Below, piece by piece: positions 49,601-62,800 of a DNA stretch of 64,000 nt. The notes under the pieces are model-generated. The model did not search any database, was not told the origin of the DNA, and worked only from the letters and a program-made list of their open reading frames with translations. The translations under genes were made by a program, and so were the position numbers. This stretch comes from Coturnix japonica. Lineage: Eukaryota > Chordata > Aves > Galliformes > Phasianidae. How positions within the stretch are numbered: position 1 is the first letter of the stretch; every line of letters starts with the position of its first letter. Location of the stretch: positions 2,723,141 to 2,787,140 of the forward strand of contig NC_029541.1 in assembly GCF_001577835.2 (NCBI RefSeq), given 5' to 3'.

Positions 49601-52600
49601 AGTTCCCCAAGTGATTTTCCACCACGTGCAGAAATGCAGATAAAGCCCCATCAGCACCCACTGGCACAGTGCTGAGCATGGAGTGCTGCCCCTTGGCTCT
49701 GCAGCCCGAGTGAGCCTTGTATGGCTGCATTGCCCTCAGCCACTTAGGTTTAGAATATGCTTTTTATTAGTCTTCCTGCTGGTTTTGCTTGAGAGAGATG
49801 AGCCCTTCAGCTTCTGTAGGGAGAGGCAGGCAGCAGTGGTGTGTGGGCTGCAGGCTCCTGCTGGATTAGGGCCAGCCTGGGAGCTGCTTATCCTAACGGA
49901 GCTAATCTCCGTAATCTCATTGCACAAATGCCTCCCTCCTCCCTGCTGGCAGACTGGGGGGGACCTGGTGGATGCCAGCAGATGTAAATGCATTGTTCAC
50001 TGGAATGGCCCAGTTTAAAAGCAGGTCCCTTGTCCCAGCGCTCACCCTGCATGCTGTCCTTCATCTGTCTTCACACCCACCCAACCTTCATTCCCTCATT
50101 CCCTGTTTTTCCCCTTCCTGTGGGTAGCACAGAGGTGATCTCGCTGTCCCTGCTCTGACACCGCTGCCTGCTGACAGGGGCTGGCTCTGCTCGTGTCCAT
50201 CCGAGTTATTTCTCACCCAGACAGAGGCCCCTGGGCTCCCTATCTCTGCTCCAGAGCTGAGTGTGACATTGCCTGTAGTGATAAGTGCTGTGGAAGTGTG
50301 AAGCAGTGCCAGCCTTGCTGCCTGCTGTGGGGCAATGGCAGGAGAAGCAGGCAGCTCCATCCTAAAGAACATCACCTATTTTTGCTCAGGGACTGCAGCT
50401 GTGGATCTACAGGAACCCAGGAGCTGCAGGGAGCTCACAATGGGCCTGTCCCCACCCCAGCACCTTGAGCTTCTCCATCTTTGTGCTGGTGCTGCTGTGG
50501 ATTTATAGGGCAAAGCAAATAAATCTGTGCTCAGAAAAGCCGAGGTGAGAACCAGACCTGAAATGCTCATTCCTTGTGTCACAGCTGTGGGGCTGCGCTG
50601 CTGCTGTGCCCATAGAGGAGCACTAATATTTGCTTTCAGGCTCTGTTTTCTCCTATGTGGGATCTGTGGTTTTTCTTGTCAGTTTGGGCTACATGCCTTT
50701 CAAAGCAAATTAAAGGTATGTATCCCCGTGCTTCTGAGCAGCGGTTTTTGTGACTGTGAGTTCAGGTTGTCCATTTGGCATCACCCCGTGGGCAATGAAT
50801 CAGGATTCAGTTTCCACTTGGAGGGAGGAAAAAAATAACCCTGTGTGGAGAAAAGTGGTGTTAAGGGGTCAGTGCTGGGGCCTGGCTGCACTATTAGATG
50901 CTGTGCTCCTTCAGTGTATGGGGTGGCAGCAGCTGGGGGCACAATCCTTGGTCCTAAGCAATACTTCCCTGTGTGTCTCACAGCTGTGGGCTCTGTGTGC
51001 CCAGCAGAAGGACTGCAATGCCATCCCATGGGTATGCCAGCACTGCTGGGGTGCTAATCTGCCAGAGAAACCATGCCAAGGGCATCTCTGCCATCCTACT
51101 GCAGGATGGGGTGCCAAGGGGAATATCCCTGGCTGGGACCGATATTGCCAGCTGGGAATGTCCCTTAGTGCCCCAGGGTTAATGGAAGGCTCTCCATCTG
51201 AATGCAGAATGCCAGCAGATGAAGGGCAAAGCGCAGAAAGCGTTTGGCTACTTTTTTGGCTTGTAAATCCAGGTTAGAACAGCTCCTTCCATCCCTGAAG
51301 ATCCCAGAGTGCTCTATAAATACACTCTGCCCTGGGATCCCTTCCAGCAACGAGCTGCATCCCAGGGGCACAGCAGCTGCCGGAGCAGAGCAGGACTGTG
51401 GGCACAACACAGCACTTCCACCCCATCCACTGCAATGAGAGGGCAAAAAACTGCCCCTCCTCTGCTTGTTCCAACCCCCCCATCACTTTAAGGCATTGAT
51501 AGCAGCAATGGGGATTAATGGTACCTCCTCAATTCAATTACCCCTGCCCTAGAAGCATGCAGGATTATTTAAGATGTATTATCATTTTTAAATGGGAGAG
51601 CTTTCCAGTGGCACGATGCTCATATAAATCCACCAGGACGGGGGATGCACGCAGAGTTAATGATTGTTACCCTAATCCACAAGGCCTATTTTTTCCCTGC
51701 TAACTCCGTGATAATCAAATAATAACGCAGCTAATTAGTGGCTGGGGAAAGCACATTGACTGATCAGCCCGCAAACCCACTGCCAGCCCTGCTGTTCCCA
51801 ACTGCAGATGGAAATGGAAGGAGGGATGCATTGCTTTGGCTGTCAGCGGGCAGCAGCTGAGTAGGGTGAGGACAGCAGGGCTGCTGTGTTACCCCCATGG
51901 TGAGGGATCTGTGCTCTGATAACGGGTTGTTTGTACCGACTGCCTTCTCGGAGGCTGTTTCCTTGTAGGTGGAGGTTTGTTGTTTCTTTTCACCCCAGCC
52001 ATCCTGCAGCTGCAAAGCTCTGCGTGTTATGGGGGCCACCTCGTGGCAGTGCGGCCGCCCTGCAGAGCCCAGCGGTCATTTTCCGTCCCTTTACCTTTCG
52101 TTTCATTTCTTTTGGCTTTCATTAAATCCTCGGGGGGGCGGGGGGGGGGTGATGGAGCTGATTGACCCGGTGCTGTGGGCTCCTGCAGGGTGCTGGGTGA
52201 CAGTATAAAACGTGAATGAAACTAAAGGAAGCAGAGCAGCATGAGGGGGGTTTGTGGTTTCCCTTTGCCTGCTTTCTGCTCTGTGCTCAAGGCAGGGCTG
52301 GAGGGATGGGAGGTGACATTTGGAAGCCCTAAGCAGCTCCGCAGTGTCACTGACCTGCACGAGGTTGGTGTAAGAAGGGCTGGATCTCCCCCCAGCTGTT
52401 GTTAAATGGAGTGACAGATGCTCCTCGTCACTGATGATGCTCTCTGATTAGCTGGAGCTGCTCCTCTAACAGCTACTGATCAGGTTTTGTTAAAAACTGA
52501 CTTTTAAAGAGTGAGAGCTGACCTTTTCGAACAGATGGGGCTGTATTATTGGCTTGACTAACAGACTGGAGCAGATGCTATTGCTCATGGAAGGTACAGG

Positions 52601-52979
52601 CATGGCCCAGGGCCTCCTGCTCCGCTGCCGAAGCTCCCCCCGTGTTTTTGGGCACTGGACTGCAGCTCAAAGCCCTTCTCGGGGTGTTTGTGTCCTCCTG
52701 GAGGCACCCCATGCAGAGGGTTTGGGGTCACAGCCATCTCCATGGTGTGTTCGCTGCTGTTTGTGGGCGATAGAGGGATGAGTGTAAACCAAGGGCGGCA
52801 AGCAGGCTGTGTATTCTGTATCAGCAAATAAAACATGAATTTCCAATTTTGTTCCAGCTGATAAATGCACAGCAGGCAGCCCGACTGCCCATGGCATCCC
52901 AGCAGCTCCGAAATGATCCCAGACTGAGATTGGAAGAAGGGATAACTCATCACTTTATTCTTTCGGACGGCTCTCCCAT
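43671..52979. other. DYRK3-MAPKAPK2 intergenic region
   Basis: About 9 kb without a recognisable coding exon. The open frames here (up to about 175 codons near 50750-51277) have no family resemblance, no splice support and non-ATG starts. AATAAA hexamers at 44639 and near 46375 and 47317 could serve extended DYRK3 transcripts or an unannotated non-coding RNA. No CR1 copy or RNA gene was recognised. It may hold enhancers for either flanking gene, but nothing specific can be pointed to. Confidence 0.4.
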
Positions 52980-53850
52980 GCTGTGCCGCTCCGCACCTCG
53001 GTGCCATTGTCCCCAGCCCCACGGGTTCTATTAGAGCAGAGTTACCATCAGGGATGGCACACATCAGCCATCTACCCCTCCTCGCCTCCACCCCCGCTCC
53101 GCTTCTCCCTGCGGGGCCGGGCCGTGCGCTCGGTGCCCCCGCCCCGTCGAGCGCAGCCCATCCCCGCCCCGTCCCTCCCCCGTTGGCCGTGCCCGGCCGC
53201 GGCGAGGCGCTGACATCAGAGCCGAACCGCTCCGGGAGGAGGAGGAGCCGGCCTTACCGGAGCCTTCCTCTTCCCGTCGCCGCGCTCGGGGCCGGGGCGC
53301 ACCGGCGGGGGGCGGCGGCGGTGGCGGCGCTTCTCCCCCTCCCCGTGCCCCGCTCCCGGCGCCCACCCGCCCGCTCTGCCCGGAGCTCTCCCGCACCCCG
53401 AGGCCTTCCCACCGCCCCCCGCCGGTTCCCACCATGCTCTCCGGGGCTCCGCCGCCGCCCTCCGGCTTTCCCAGCCCTCCGCCGCCGCAGCCGCCGCCTC
53501 CCCCGCCGCCCGCCGCTCCCCACGGGCCGCCTCCACCGCCTCAGTTTCCTCCGTTCCCCGTGAAGAGCGGCCTGCAGATCCGGAAGAATGCCATCACGGA
53601 CGACTACAAGGTCACCACGCAAGTGTTGGGGCTCGGCATCAACGGGAAAGTTTTGGAGATCTTCAGCAAGAAGAGCGGGGAGAAGTTCGCCCTTAAGGTG
53701 CGCACCGGGTGCTCTCCGCACTCTCTCCCCCCCGGGGCTCCCCCGTTCGGGTTCCTCCGGGTCCCCAGGCGGTGCGGGTCGGTTCGCTCCGCCCCGAGCC
53801 CCCGCTCCTCCCGGTGTGAGCGGGGACACGGACAGCGAAACTCGGGAACC
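52980..53850 (+). promoter_or_regulatory. CpG island promoter of MAPKAPK2
   Basis: Very CpG-dense stretch with several GC boxes (CCCCGCCCC near 53141 and 53163) and a CRE/AP-1-like TGACATCA at 53212-53219, leading into the first exon. No TATA box. Typical of a broadly expressed vertebrate gene. Confidence 0.75.
53434..53697 (+). CDS. MAPKAPK2: MAP kinase-activated protein kinase 2, first coding exon (gene continues beyond window)
   Basis: p38-activated Ser/Thr kinase that phosphorylates HSP27 and tristetraprolin and so controls cytokine mRNA stability. Only exon 1 (88 codons) is present. It starts MLSGAPPPPSGFPSPPPP; the human protein starts MLSNSQGQ followed by a similar proline-rich SH3-binding stretch. 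It then gives FPVKSGLQIRKNAITDDYKV, TTQVLGLGINGKVLEIF and KKSGEKFALK, the first kinase strands with the glycine loop. The ATP-binding lysine is the last codon (K88), directly before the GTGCGC donor in phase 0. The start has a good Kozak context (CCCACC-ATG). No exon 2 (human MLQDCPKARREVELHW) was found downstream. The paralogue MAPKAPK3 is less likely because its N-terminus is shorter and the synteny does not fit. Confidence 0.95.
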
Positions 53851-56800
53851 GGTTTTGCGGACAATGGGAGAGCTGCCTCCCTGCCTTGCTGCCCGCCCGG
53901 CCGAGTTGCTTTCTATTAACAGAGCTGGGTTTGTAGCTTTATGGCTTTCTAATACAAACAAAGCAACTAACAGCTGCTTGAGCTGCCTTAGTAGCCCGGG
54001 CTCGGTGCGATTTGTCCGGTGAGTTTGTTTGCTTCAATGTTTGGATGGCAGACTGAGCCGGGGTCCATGCACAGAGCTCCATTGGTGCCCACAGGTCTCC
54101 CCGGGCTCCATGAATCAGCGTGTAACAGCAAGCAGCAACAGAGCGTTTCCTTGTTACCCTGCTCATCCATTGTCTGTAACTCGCTCCTTAGCATCCCCGT
54201 TCAGCTGCGGATCTTACAGACAGGAGGTTTCCTTGTTTTGAAATCACTTGTTGAGGGAAGGAAGGCAGGAGTATCTCCCTGCTGGAGAGAGACAAGGGGA
54301 GGTTTGTGGTGATGGGTGCTGGGTGATGTGGATCTGCAGCCTGGGAGCACCGTGTTCCCAGCAGAGCTGCAGCTTTCACCCACGCAGGAGCTGTTCAGAA
54401 CCCCGCTGTTCCCCTGAGGATGGTGAAGGCTGAAAGAATAACTGTGTGGATCCGTAACCCCCCACCTTGTAGAGCTGCCTCTCTATTGCTCTCAGTTTGC
54501 AATGTGAATGAATGAACAGGTGGGCTCTGGAGGTACAAGTGGTTCTGCTGAGGTACATGGGGACAGGATGGTGTGGAAAGCATGTGGCTAAGGGGGCCTT
54601 GTTCAATGGGGTGATGAAAGTTTGACTTTTCCTCCCCAAAAGCAGGCAGTTTCCATTAGGATCATCCCGTTACGCTGCAGGGTGACACGCGTCGGCACTT
54701 CGTTTGGGTGGAAATCAGCAAAATCCTCTTCTGTTTTGACAGATACTCTCTTCATCACTTCTGCAGTTGACTCAACCCTCTAAAGCGTGGATCCAGCACT
54801 TCCCTTTTGCAGTGTTGAAAGGGGAAGGATGGAGCGGCGGTGCAGGGACGGGTGACACCAGGGCTCCTTTTGGGGTGGTTGGGGCTGCTCTGTGCTCCCG
54901 CTGCTACCACAGTTCAGTGCAGCAGCTGTCAGGACTTAAAGCTGGGTCCTGAATGGAAAAGCATCTTGTAAAACAGGACTTGGTGTTATAACTTGGGATG
55001 CCTGAGCAGCTCTTGGAGGGTGATGCTGGATCTCTGCATTGGAAAGTTGCTGGTCTTCTGCCCTCTGTCCCCTGTCCCGGCCTCTTTGCACTTCCCCAAT
55101 GCAGAAAAGGGGTGTTCTGGCTTTTCAAAGATCAGCACAGCTGCTACTGTAAGCAATTCCTTCCAGCCCCTTAAAAGCCATTCTGTGCAGTGTTTGGGAT
55201 CTCACACAAGCTGTCCTGTGAGCACAGACCCATGGGGTGACATCCTGGGATGCGATGGGAGCTGACTTCATCCATCCCTTGTTCCACAGTCGGGACGCTG
55301 TCTCTGCTGGGGACCTGCAGATGTATTTAGATTGGAATTACTCATGGGCTGCATCAGCGTGGAATGATGACCTAAAGCAGGATGCACAGAAGTGATTGCA
55401 TCGAGTCGTCATGTTTCAGATGATGCTTAAAAGAATTCTAATGGCCTGTAGCCAGAAGCCACAGCTGAAATCTCTTCGTGCCGCCTGCTTTGGTGGTGCA
55501 GCAAACCTTTCCATTCCGAGCAGTTTCTCTTTACATTTTCTGTTCCAAGATCTATCTTAATGCAGCTCTTTGCTAGAGGGAAACAATTGTGCGTCTCCTT
55601 AGTATTAATGGTGTCTTCTGGTTACATTGTGCTTCCTTTTAGGTCAGGAGCAGCTATTATGTTGCTAAACCTAAACAGAGAGATGCATTTACACCGGAGT
55701 TTTGCTGAGGGTCAGTTTGCTTAAGAGCACTTTTCAGTGCTGGGGGAGAGTTTGAGCTCAGACTTTGAGTTCCAACAGCACTGAAAACATTACAGCCAAT
55801 TTTCTACCAGTGCAATGGTCCGTGGCAGAGATGCATCTTTAAATGGAGCAGTGCTGTGTGTGTGAGTTAATGGATGGTAGTTATATTTGCTGCACCATAC
55901 CTGGGTATAATGTGGAGCTATTCCTTCTCTTCTTGATTGTTATCCCACCCTTAGTTTTATTTTTCACTATCAAGGAGGAACTGAAGCACTCAGGATTTCA
56001 CATGCAGGCTCAGAGATGCACCTGAGCTTCCAATCTCAGCTGCTGTGAGACCCTGTTTGGTGCACAGTGCTCAACTCCTGGGTGCTGTGAAGGCTGTAGA
56101 GAAGTGATGGATGGAGCTGAAATGTGACGTTTGAGTGGATTCTTACCCATTTCTTCCTTTTATCTCGGTACCATTAATTAATAAGCAAAATTAGGCTTGT
56201 AAAAGTTTCTGTATGTAGTTCACTGCTGACCTGACCTGGCATTGCTGGCTGTGGTCAGGCTGTTGGTGTTATGTGATGCAGGCTGTGATGGTGGTGCAGG
56301 GCTGCAAGTTCTGCTTTTAGCTCATCTTTAGGCAGGGTGCAGGTGGAAGGTTGCTGTCTGAATTCAATGCATGGCAGGGAAATGGAAGGTACCCAGCATG
56401 GACTGGGTAGGTCAGGTGATGGGTTTGTTTCTTGGCTGTGTGTCACCGATGGGGCAGTTTTCCTTTAAAATAAACCATCAGTATTCCTCACTCAGACTTC
56501 AAAGTAGGAAATCTTCACCTCTTCCTTCAGGTGGGAGAGCCTCAGGCTGCCTGCAGGGCTGTCCCCTCTCACAGATGGGTTATGGAGCATCCTTAGTGCT
56601 TCAGGGCATGTTTGCGAAACATACTCAGTCTCACTCAGTCTTCTGTCTCATCAGATAAGGTGAGTGATGGTTTCTCTGATGAAGGAAGGAGCCCAGCACT
56701 TTTGTGCTTCATTATTCTTCTGAGCTGCCTGTCCTGGAAGTAGGGCAGGCTGTATTGTAGTTGTATCTGCATAGTGTTGGGGGTGTTCATGTAGATGGTG

Positions 56801-59800
56801 GCCTTGTGGTCAGCTGTCATGGCTAAGATATTGTATAAGACACTCAAAGAAGCAGAGCACCCTATTTCCCCTGGCTTTCTTTAGCTTCATTTGAGATCGA
56901 ATCCTTTATCCTTCATATAAGCAAACTGGAAAAATACCCTCAAAGTGATGGAGTGTGTGAATATCCCGGGCTTTTGCTCCAGGGGAACAGAACACGTGTT
57001 ATGTCTGCTGTACTTCTGTGTCAGCGATGGGATTTTTGTGAGCTCTACCATGTATTTTATGTAACCAAAAATGTCTTCACTGTGGCTTTTTGTGCAACTC
57101 ATAGTTTTAAAGCCGTGGAAAGTATAGCGACATCACCGGGGCTTTTCCGACACGGTGGTTTATTATCTCATTGACCAAAAGAGTTGACTGAGTTGGGTTT
57201 TGAGTTTGTTTAAACAATTTATGATCAGCCATAATCCCTTCAGAATACATTACGTGTTCCGAACAGTCATATTGACAACGGAGATAAACTGATAACAGCC
57301 TGGGAGCCGGGGGCTGACTTTTGCTTTGGCACATGCTCAGGAAATGATAGGGCTCTTTCTCTTAATGACTGAATGCCTTCAGCCCCAGGGGCTTGCAAAA
57401 GGAGCTCAGTGCTTCCTATGCTTGTGGGTGGGGAGGTGGGAGTTTGCTGGGGTTTGCTATATAGTGCTAGCCTAAATGTGTCCCCTTGTTTCAGTCTCAC
57501 AGGTGACCTCTGGGGCTGCTGGATAAGCCCAGTGTCCCCATGCATTGGCTGGACAGGTCAGGAGAGCTCCAAGAGATCTCATGCTGAGGAAGCATGGGGA
57601 GGGGGAAAGGAGCCTGTGTGTAAGCCCCAGGCCCACATAGACCTCGCAGGCTGCAGTCAGGCCCCTCTCCCAGCCCGGCACGCCTGGCCTCAAGTTGCAG
57701 CATTCAGGCAGCATGACCTCACCTCCTGGTTTCCAAGAATAACGCGCTGCCTCCCCTCCCCTGCGCCGGGCTGGCTGCTGTGGGGCTGCCCCTGGGGCCT
57801 CTCAGGCCTTTGGCTCTCCCAGGCTTCCCCTACCATAGCGTGGGGTGCTGCAGGGCTCCTCTCCCAGCTGTGAGCTGAGAGTGGGGTGGTCAGGACCCAT
57901 CTGAGCCCACGGGTTGAGTAAGGAGAGTCTTGGGCAGCCCCATGAACACAGCACTACCAGATTTATTTATGTTCCTTAATAAACCCGCTGGGAGTCCAGG
58001 CTGTCCCAGGTGGCTGCAATGGGATGGGGCTTCAGCATGATCTAGGCTGCTGTGCATTGTGATCACCTTTGGGCAGCTGGCATTGCTCCTTTGCAGTGAG
58101 CAGCCTGCATGCAGGGAGCGAGGCTGAGCCCAGAGAGCTCCAACAGCCTTGTATGTTGTGCTGGGAGCACGTGGATCCCGGCCACAGCTCAACCTTGAGC
58201 TTGACACTGCTGGGGAGGACGGCGTCATCCTTCCATGAATTAGTGCATCGTGTTGGTGCGTGGCTTTGCTGTGACAAAGGCAGTTCTCCCAGCGGAAAGG
58301 GCAGGTGAGCAAGTTGGCTCAAGCAGCCTGCGACTGTTGCGGTGTTTGCCGTCATATGTAATGAGATTATTTAAGCTGTTGGCATCAGGGATGCATGTGA
58401 TTATGTGCCGGGGCACCCAGAGAGCTGCAGCCTAAACTAGAGGTAAAGTTCAAAATACAATCTCGGATCTGAATGTTCCTGGGGCATCCAGCCAGGCAGG
58501 CGCTCTGCAGTTCAGCTCCCATAAGATATCCCAGTTTGGGATCATTGGAAGGATGGGTTTGTTTTCTCCATCACAATCACCTTTGCTGCCTCTGTGTGTG
58601 CCCCTGCCTGCAGGCGGCTCCCTGGGTTCTCTTGATGAGTTCAGCCCTTCCAGCTCTCTTGTCCTCAGGATGGTAACGTGCATGAGTTTCGGCTGTCATT
58701 GCTGTGTGCCTTTCATGCTGGAGCAGAAAAGAGCTGCACAGCATTTGGCCAGGGCTCTGCTGTGAAGGGCTGAGACGTCCAATGCTTTTCAGGCAGCCCC
58801 ATCTATAGGTTCCCATGGGGCAGATGTGAAGCATCTTCTGCTCTGACTCTGCAGAATAAAGCAGTTCTCAGTCCACTTTCCTTGCCCGTGTCCTTCAGCC
58901 TTGAGTCACGGTGTAGAGCTCATGTAGCCTCTTAAAAGGCTCCTCGGACCTGGTGCCAAATGTGTGTTTTCAGGGAAAGAACTAAAGCTGGGACTGCTGT
59001 GGAAATTTGGCAGTGCAATAGTGCTGTAATAGTCACGGCTGGAGCTGATAGGTGAGGGTGGGAGCAGGGTCAAGCAGCACTGCTCGGAAATGGGCACAGC
59101 ATCTCACTTGTCTTATCCTCAGCGAGGCTGGGGGAAAGCATGTGCAATCAGATCTAAGCAGACAGGAAAGAATGCGTGTTATCTTCAGCTTGCTGGATGA
59201 AAAATAAACAGGGAGGAAGGCTGGTCTGGTAGCGAGACTGTTTTTATTTGAAGTAGTAATGATAGCCTTATTGCATCTACCATCTTGAAATTCAAGAATG
59301 TTTCAGAACAGGTTTAATACATTCTGTATCTGTGTGTGTTAGCAGAAGGGCAGGGGTTGTGCTCGCTGTGTGGGTGTCATGTCCCATCCCCTTCTGACAC
59401 AGCTGGGCTGCAGGAACCATTGGAGCCCCCCACATCAGCCTCCTCTCCCAGTCTCTGCTGTCTCTCCTGTTTCCTCTCCAGCCATTTCACAACGTTGCTC
59501 CTCATGAGTCTGAGCAGATCTCTAAGAAAACACGGGCTGCTGTTGCACAAGTTGCTGCAGTGGTTGGATGCCTTTCCCTGGGAAGGGGTGGGTTTGCTGG
59601 GAAGCTTGAAACCAAGCTGTGTGCTGGAAGTCATCAAAGCTGAGCACTGGTGTGTTGGGGTGTGTGCACCCTATGCCATGGGCTCGGTGTGGGTTTCCAG
59701 CTGTAGCACACAGTGTGTGGTGCCTTGACTGTGGGAAGGAGGATCTGGGGATCCTGACTGAGAATTCCATAAGGAATGCTTTCATCTGGCTAACTCAGGA

Positions 59801-62800
59801 GCTTGCAAGAGCCTTGTTTTTGTCTTCAGTGAGTTTCCCTGCAAGGAGAAATCTCTTCCCAGCACCAGGGACACGAGAAAGAGCAACCACCCTGTGACTG
59901 ATGGGGAATTCACTTTGACTCTTGGATGGGAGTTCAGAGCACAGGAATGCTCCCTGCTTTCCTGTCTGACCTTGTAAACAAGCAGCCCTCTCCCACCAGC
60001 CAGGCCATCCCATCCGGGAGCTGGCCACACCTCACTGCTTGCCTCTGGTGACTCAATGGTTTGCTCTGTGTTAGCATCTCTCTCCTTGTATCCCCATTCA
60101 CACTCTTTATTCAGCTTTGGGGATGAAACATCCAGCATGTTATCACAGGAGGGGGAGAACATCTCCCTGCCCATGGCATGAAGTGGCTTTCCTGGAATTG
60201 GCAGGACACAAGAGCTGCTTCCCCTCACCCTGTGCCTATAGGGCCATGTTGAGCTGACAGTGCCAGGTTGCTTTGGTCTTAGGGGCTGGGGAGGGGGTTG
60301 TCTGGTATGCACAGTTGGAGCAGTGGCATTAAATGCAGTGATAGTTTATTTTTCCCTGTTTGTTTTCACCTTTGTTTAAACCCCCCCCCTGCTTTTTTGC
60401 TTTTATCCTTTCATCCCCCTGTCTGTTGTAATGTGGCAGGTGAAACACTTGCTGTTGTACTTAGTAAGAAAACAAGGAACTTAGTACTAGAAACCGCCTA
60501 GCAATGGGATACTGAGCATCTGTGAAAGGACCAGCAAGTCTTCCCAGCGTGTGCGTGTTCTCACTGTGTATTTAAGATGCAAGCAGATAAAACCTCAGCT
60601 ATTGACATTGTGTTCGGAGCTGGATCTCTTCGTGGGAGCTGCCTTTAGATACCAACATTTCCTTCTCGGTCATGGTGAGAGGGGAGAAGGTTTTTCCTCT
60701 GATGGTGTTTTTGGAGGCGTGTTCGTCCCGGCGCTGTGCTGAATTCTGCATGCTTGTGGGATGAGGTATTTCGAGGTTACAGAGCTGACCGGGCTGCTGA
60801 GCTCCGTCCTGGCTCTGCCAGACCTCCCTGCCTCCCTCCTGCTCCCCGTGCCCGGTGTGGGGCTGCTGCTACTGCTGGGAGAGCCTAATAATAGCAGCTG
60901 TGTCCTAAGTGCTTTAATGAAGTGCCAGCAGGATGCAAAAAGAGCTTTTTAAAATAGAAGCGTAACTGTGTTTTCCTCTCGGCTGGAATTGTCTCACGGT
61001 GCCTGGTGCAGAAGGGATGAGCCCTGGAGGGGGCGGCAGGAGCTGGAATTGCTGAGGGCTGGGAGATGGGGTGGGCTCTAATTGCTCTGCAAGGCCATGT
61101 GCAGGGATGGTGGTGGTCTACAGGGTTGCTTGAGGGGCTGCCAGTGGGGCTGTTTGCTTGCTCTCCTTGCATTGCTTTGAGGTCGGGATTTCCTCTGAAA
61201 TGCTTCTTGCTCCGGTGCTCAAGGGTACACGTGCCCATGGATTGCTTTGAGTCGGAGGGTTGCTCGGTTCTTAACCCATGTGGGTTTGTTGCAAAACGTT
61301 TTGCAGTGTGCAAACTATCCTTTGGATCCTGCAGGGCTGTGGGGTATCCCCAGAGCAGCAGCAAGAGGAGGAGGAGGGCAGCACTGGGAAAACCCGAGGA
61401 GCTTTTACGTTTGGAGTGGAGGACAAAGGCGGAGGAGGGCGGTCACAGCTCCGGGGGGAGCATGCTCAGGGAGGCAGCCGTGGGGCCCCTGCTTGCGCAG
61501 ACAAAGGCTTGTTATGAAATCCCCGTGTTGCTCTTGTTCCGACCTTCCCCCTGCACAACACAAAACCTCCTTTCAATAGCAGCAGTGGCCGCTTAATGCA
61601 GGAGCTGGTTACGTAGGGCAGCAGCCGGCCCCGTGTCCCTGGCAGCACCCAGACCACATGGGGATTGGGGGGGACATGGGGACACAGCTCATTCCATGGC
61701 AGCCCCATATCCCAAATGTTGGTTTTGGGTATGGAGAGAGGGGGCTGAATGTCTCTGGGTTGACATGGCTTGTGTGGGATGCTCATGTAACCTCAGGAGT
61801 GGGCTGCTGTGATTGCGATGCATGTCCCTGGTCTTGGTGTTGGGAGGTGCTTGCTGACTGCTGTCATTACCAGAGCCTGCCAAGGGTACAAAATGCTCTT
61901 AAACAAATCACCGCAGAGAGGACGGAGTGATGCAAACGTGCCGTGCGTCACCGAGCTTCAAGGGCACGTAAATAAAACCTTGGTGATGCCCTGAACGGTG
62001 ATATGAGGTTCGGGAGCGCTGTGCTGCATCATGTTGGCTGTTCCCAACCCATATAGGGGAAGGAGGCTTCACAAAAACTGGTTGAATAAGTAAATATGGG
62101 GTTCCCAGTGTAGCCAGGCAAAGGATTGCTGTGAAGCTGCTGTGGCCAGGGACACAGAGATGCTCTGAGGTCCTGGTGCTTGCTCAGGGCTGGGCCCACC
62201 AGTGTGTCCTATGGATGTGGGGCTCAAGCTGGCACCCTGCTGTGCTACAGAGGCACTGAGGTGCTGGAGCTGTGGGTTTTCAGGCCATTCCTGCTGCCTG
62301 GGGAGGGAAGTACAAAGTACGTAGGTCAGAGCCGAGTTAATGGTTTACGCAGTGCTTGCTTCTGTATTAAACGCGCCCGTAAATATCAACCACTTCCTAT
62401 CATAAAGGACGTGTATGTGCTTTTCCATTCACGAGCACAGCAGCTCTGATAGGAAATCTGATTAGACACATGGCTTCAGGGCTGGGATCTGAAGGGAGGG
62501 CTGGAAGCATCCTTAAAGGCTCTACAAGGAGGTGGTGATAAAGAGACTGAGCGTGAAACACTGGCTGGTCCTAGTGTAACTCATATGAGGGTGGTGTTCA
62601 CCCCTCCCTGACTTCTCCTTTTGCTTTTTGTAGTGCAGGCCCTGGTGCTGATGGCAATGCTGGTCTCTGTCTGGGCACAAGCCAGCCAGCCCTGTCCCCT
62701 GTCTGTCCTCCTGACTCGGTGTCACAGTGGCTGCCAGCAGAAGGTGACCCAAGGAAGGGATGAGCAGCATTTGAGGCATTCTGGGGGCCTTTCACCTCTA

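Noticed and set aside
50750-51277. 175-codon open frame in the DYRK3-MAPKAPK2 gap
   Set aside because: It starts without an ATG, is rich in Cys/Trp/Gly as chance frames in this composition are, has no family likeness and no splice context.
59720-60180. Possible old interspersed repeat in MAPKAPK2 intron 1
   Set aside because: The text looks mosaic, but no CR1 terminus, target duplication or known avian family motif could be recognised.
62633-62750. Possible MAPKAPK2 exon bounded by a T-rich acceptor (TTTTTGTAG) and a CAGAAG-GTGACC donor
   Set aside because: Exon 1 ends in phase 0, and in that frame this block hits a stop within six codons and does not resemble exon 2 (MLQDCPKARREVELHW).
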